From positions 1-6,918 of the forward strand of contig QMZF01000049.1 in assembly GCA_003663055.1 (NCBI GenBank): 6,918 nt of DNA, read 5' to 3'. The position numbers and the translations under genes are program-made. The notes below the pieces were generated by a model. It ran no database searches. It was not told the DNA's origin and saw only the letters and a program-made list of their open reading frames with translations. This document shows, piece by piece, positions 5,129 through 6,918 of the stretch. This stretch comes from Archaeoglobales archaeon. GTDB taxonomy: Archaea > Halobacteriota > Archaeoglobi > Archaeoglobales > Archaeoglobaceae. Every line of letters begins with the position of its first letter. Positions within the stretch are counted from its first letter, which is position 1.

Positions 5129-5860
5129 TTGATAGGCATCGTTGGTGGTACGAACATACTTGAGATCGAAGTCTTACGTGATGTCATCGAGAAAAGAATA
5201 AGGACACCCTACGGAATGGCTGAAGTTGACTTGGGCTATATAGAGGATATAAAGGTAGCTTTAATTCGAAGACATGGAAGAAAGCAGAATAAACCTCCTC
5301 ACACAATAAACCATGCTGCAAATTTTTCCGCATTAAAAAAGCTTGGAATCCGCTACGTTATCGGAATGAGTTCCGTTGGATGCCTAAGAGAAGACGTAGA
5401 ACTTCCGGCGTTAATAATTCCCGACGATTACATCGACTTTTTCAGCAGCGCTACAGTTTTCAAGGATAAGCTCGTCCACATAACGCCGGGCTTCGACGAA
5501 GACGTAAGAAGAGTTCTCGTAAAATGTGCAAAGAAATACGGAATAAACGTAGTTGATAGAGGGGTTTACTTCCAGAGCAGGGGGCCGAGACTCGAAACGA
5601 AGGCTGAAATTAGGGTTATAAAGAACTGGGCGGATTGCGTTGGGATGACCGCTGCATCTGAAGCAACGGTTGCGAAAGAGCTCGGTTTGAAGTATGCCGT
5701 GATATGCACGATGGATAACTATGCTCATGGGATTAAAGATGAGGTTGTGGAGTACGAGAAAATAAGAAGAAGGGCTAAGGAAAGCGCCTATCTTTGTCTG
5801 AAGGTTATTGGAGAAGCTGTTAAGGTGATATGGAATGAGTATATTGATAAAAAACGCTAA
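5129..5860 (+). CDS. MTA/MTI phosphorylase family, probably 5'-methylthioinosine phosphorylase
   Basis: This 243-residue enzyme of the purine nucleoside phosphorylase/MTAP family uses phosphate to split a 5'-deoxy-type nucleoside into base and ribose-1-phosphate. IGIVGGTN (residues 2-9) is the N-terminal phosphate loop; RRHG (47-50) and HTINHAANFSALKKLG contribute phosphate and ribose contacts; GMSSVGCLRE (79-88), RGPRLETKAE (151-160) and GMTAASEA (172-179) are family motifs. At the base-recognition site human MTAP has ATDYD, but here the segment is TMDNYAHG with Asn197. Asn there is associated with 6-oxopurines, suggesting methylthioinosine rather than methylthioadenosine. The TTG start is preferred because GGAGGG precedes it and homologues start at this strand; the ATG at 5090 would add 13 residues. 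The gene is divergent from adk and overlaps the deaminase gene by 26 bases. Confidence 0.8.
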   Translation: MIGIVGGTNILEIEVLRDVIEKRIRTPYGMAEVDLGYIEDIKVALIRRHGRKQNKPPHTINHAANFSALKKLGIRYVIGMSSVGCLREDVELPALIIPDDYIDFFSSATVFKDKLVHITPGFDEDVRRVLVKCAKKYGINVVDRGVYFQSRGPRLETKAEIRVIKNWADCVGMTAASEATVAKELGLKYAVICTMDNYAHGIKDEVVEYEKIRRRAKESAYLCLKVIGEAVKVIWNEYIDKKR

Positions 5861-6918
5861 AATCGTTGATAGCAAGAAGATTTTGGAGGGAGACGTCTAT
5901 ATCGAAGAAAATAGGATTGCTGAAGTTGGCGAGGTCAAAAACAATAAACACGATGTCGTCATTGATGGAAAGGGAAAGGCTGTAATCCCGGGCTTGGTAA
6001 ACACCCACACCCATGCAGCAATGGTTTTGTTTAGAAGTTATGCCGACGACATGCCGTTAATGGAGTGGCTGAAGAAAAAAATCTGGCCTTTGGAAGCGAA
6101 ATTAACGAAGGACGATATATACGTTGGAACCAAGCTTGCATGCCTCGAGATGATAAAGTCTGGAACGACAACTTTCAACGACATGTACTTTGAAGTTGAA
6201 GCGATTGCTAGAGCTGTTGAAGAGATGGGAATGAGGGCATGCATTTCTTCAGCCTTCTTCGACTTCTTCGATGAACAGAGACTTGTCGAGAGTCTCAAAC
6301 GTGTAGAAAGCGATTTGAAAGAGCTGAGGAGGTTCAAAAACGTTATTCCAGCAGTAGGGCCCCACGCGCCCTACACGGTAAGCCTTGGGGGATTAAAAGC
6401 ATCCATAGAGCTTGCCGAAAAGTATGACGCTTTGATTCACTTCCATCTTGCGGAAACGAGAGAGGAAATCGAGGAATTTAGAAAGAGAAACGGCAAAGGC
6501 GTAGTAGAAGCTCTAAACGAGATAGGATTCCTAAATCGTAGGCTAATAGCTGCCCACTGCGTGTGGCTCAGTGAGGAGGAAATAAGGCTGATGGCCGAAA
6601 AGGGCGTGAGTGTTAGTCACTGCGCTACGAGTAACATGAAACTCTGCGTAGGAAACGCTTTAAATTATTCTGCGATGAAAAAGCATGGTTTAAACGTCAC
6701 GCTTGGCACCGACAGTGCTGCGAGCAACAACAACCTCGACATGTTTGAGGAGATGCAGTTCGCTGCCCTGCTTCAAAAGTATCACTACAACGTACCAACG
6801 CTTCTGAACGCTAAAGAGGTATTTGAAGCTGCAACGCTTAATGGAGCAAAGGCTCTTGGAATAAAAGCGGGACTTGTAGAACAAAACTACCTCGCAGATT
6901 TGGTACTAATAGACCTCA
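5835..6918 (+). CDS. mtaD: MTA/SAH/5'-deoxyadenosine deaminase (partial, runs off right edge)
   Basis: This amidohydrolase-family enzyme deaminates the adenine of 5'-methylthioadenosine, S-adenosylhomocysteine or 5'-deoxyadenosine to the inosine form. The 361 visible residues lack the C-terminus; relatives run to about 420-435. The N-terminal beta segment SILIKNAKIVD leads to the metal site PGLVNTHTH (His58, His60). Then come GPHAPYT (His177), IHFHLAET (His204, catalytic Glu207), IAAHCVWL (His241), SHCATSNMKL and LGTDSAASNNNLDMF (Asp293). All expected metal ligands and the Glu are present. The ATG at 5835 lies inside the phosphorylase gene with GGTGAT (5824-5829) 5 bases upstream, so the two are translationally coupled. 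Archaeal members accept several substrates; the partner gene favours MTA or 5'-deoxyadenosine as the physiological one. Confidence 0.88.
   Translation, partial: MSILIKNAKIVDSKKILEGDVYIEENRIAEVGEVKNNKHDVVIDGKGKAVIPGLVNTHTHAAMVLFRSYADDMPLMEWLKKKIWPLEAKLTKDDIYVGTKLACLEMIKSGTTTFNDMYFEVEAIARAVEEMGMRACISSAFFDFFDEQRLVESLKRVESDLKELRRFKNVIPAVGPHAPYTVSLGGLKASIELAEKYDALIHFHLAETREEIEEFRKRNGKGVVEALNEIGFLNRRLIAAHCVWLSEEEIRLMAEKGVSVSHCATSNMKLCVGNALNYSAMKKHGLNVTLGTDSAASNNNLDMFEEMQFAALLQKYHYNVPTLLNAKEVFEAATLNGAKALGIKAGLVEQNYLADLVLIDL

Overview
The window looks like chromosomal DNA from a hyperthermophilic euryarchaeon, most likely one of the Archaeoglobales. The signs are a C1-G72 tRNA-Tyr with a bulge-helix-bulge intron, Shine-Dalgarno sites matching the archaeal GGAGGTGAT consensus, AT-rich TATA boxes about 26 bases upstream of leaderless starts, Lys/Glu/Arg/Ile-rich proteins, and a bacterial-type zinc-LID adenylate kinase whose sequence resembles, from memory, the Archaeoglobus enzyme. 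No database search was possible, so the taxonomy is inference.

Left part (1-476): the decayed 3' part of an IS630-type transposase enters from the left edge. It has a one-base frame break at an A7 run and lacks the final catalytic-Glu motif. Next is a minus-strand tRNA-Tyr(GUA) with a 25-nt intron, which can be folded into a full bulge-helix-bulge splice substrate.

Next block (597-2621): a plus-strand pair. The first gene encodes a predicted secreted lipoprotein with seven exact 22-residue DxDGDG (thrombospondin type 3-like, Ca2+) repeats followed by a transglutaminase-like Cys-His-Asp domain. The second, 15 bases later behind a strong Shine-Dalgarno site, encodes an HD-domain phosphohydrolase.

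Junction (2605-3058): a low-density region with a possible 55-residue two-segment membrane protein on the minus strand, the frameshifted remnant of a ribbon-helix-helix protein on the plus strand, and a minus-strand tRNA-Met(CAU).

Regulator-hydrolase block (3160-4321): a winged-helix regulator with a basic coiled-coil tail, and 7 bases later a small alpha/beta hydrolase with a Ser-Asp-His triad. This pair converges on adk (minus strand), the adenylate kinase gene.

Right part (5005-6918): divergent from adk is a purine-nucleoside-phosphorylase-family gene. Its base-recognition segment suggests a 6-oxopurine preference, i.e. 5'-methylthioinosine phosphorylase. It overlaps by 26 bases an amidohydrolase of the MTA/SAH/5'-deoxyadenosine deaminase family that runs off the right edge. 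Together they would deaminate methylthioadenosine (or 5'-deoxyadenosine) to the inosine form and then phosphorolyse it to hypoxanthine plus a 5-deoxy-type ribose-1-phosphate. With adk alongside, this segment is centred on adenine-nucleotide metabolism and salvage. The phosphorylase leader holds two mutually exclusive 9-bp inverted repeats just before its ribosome-binding site.
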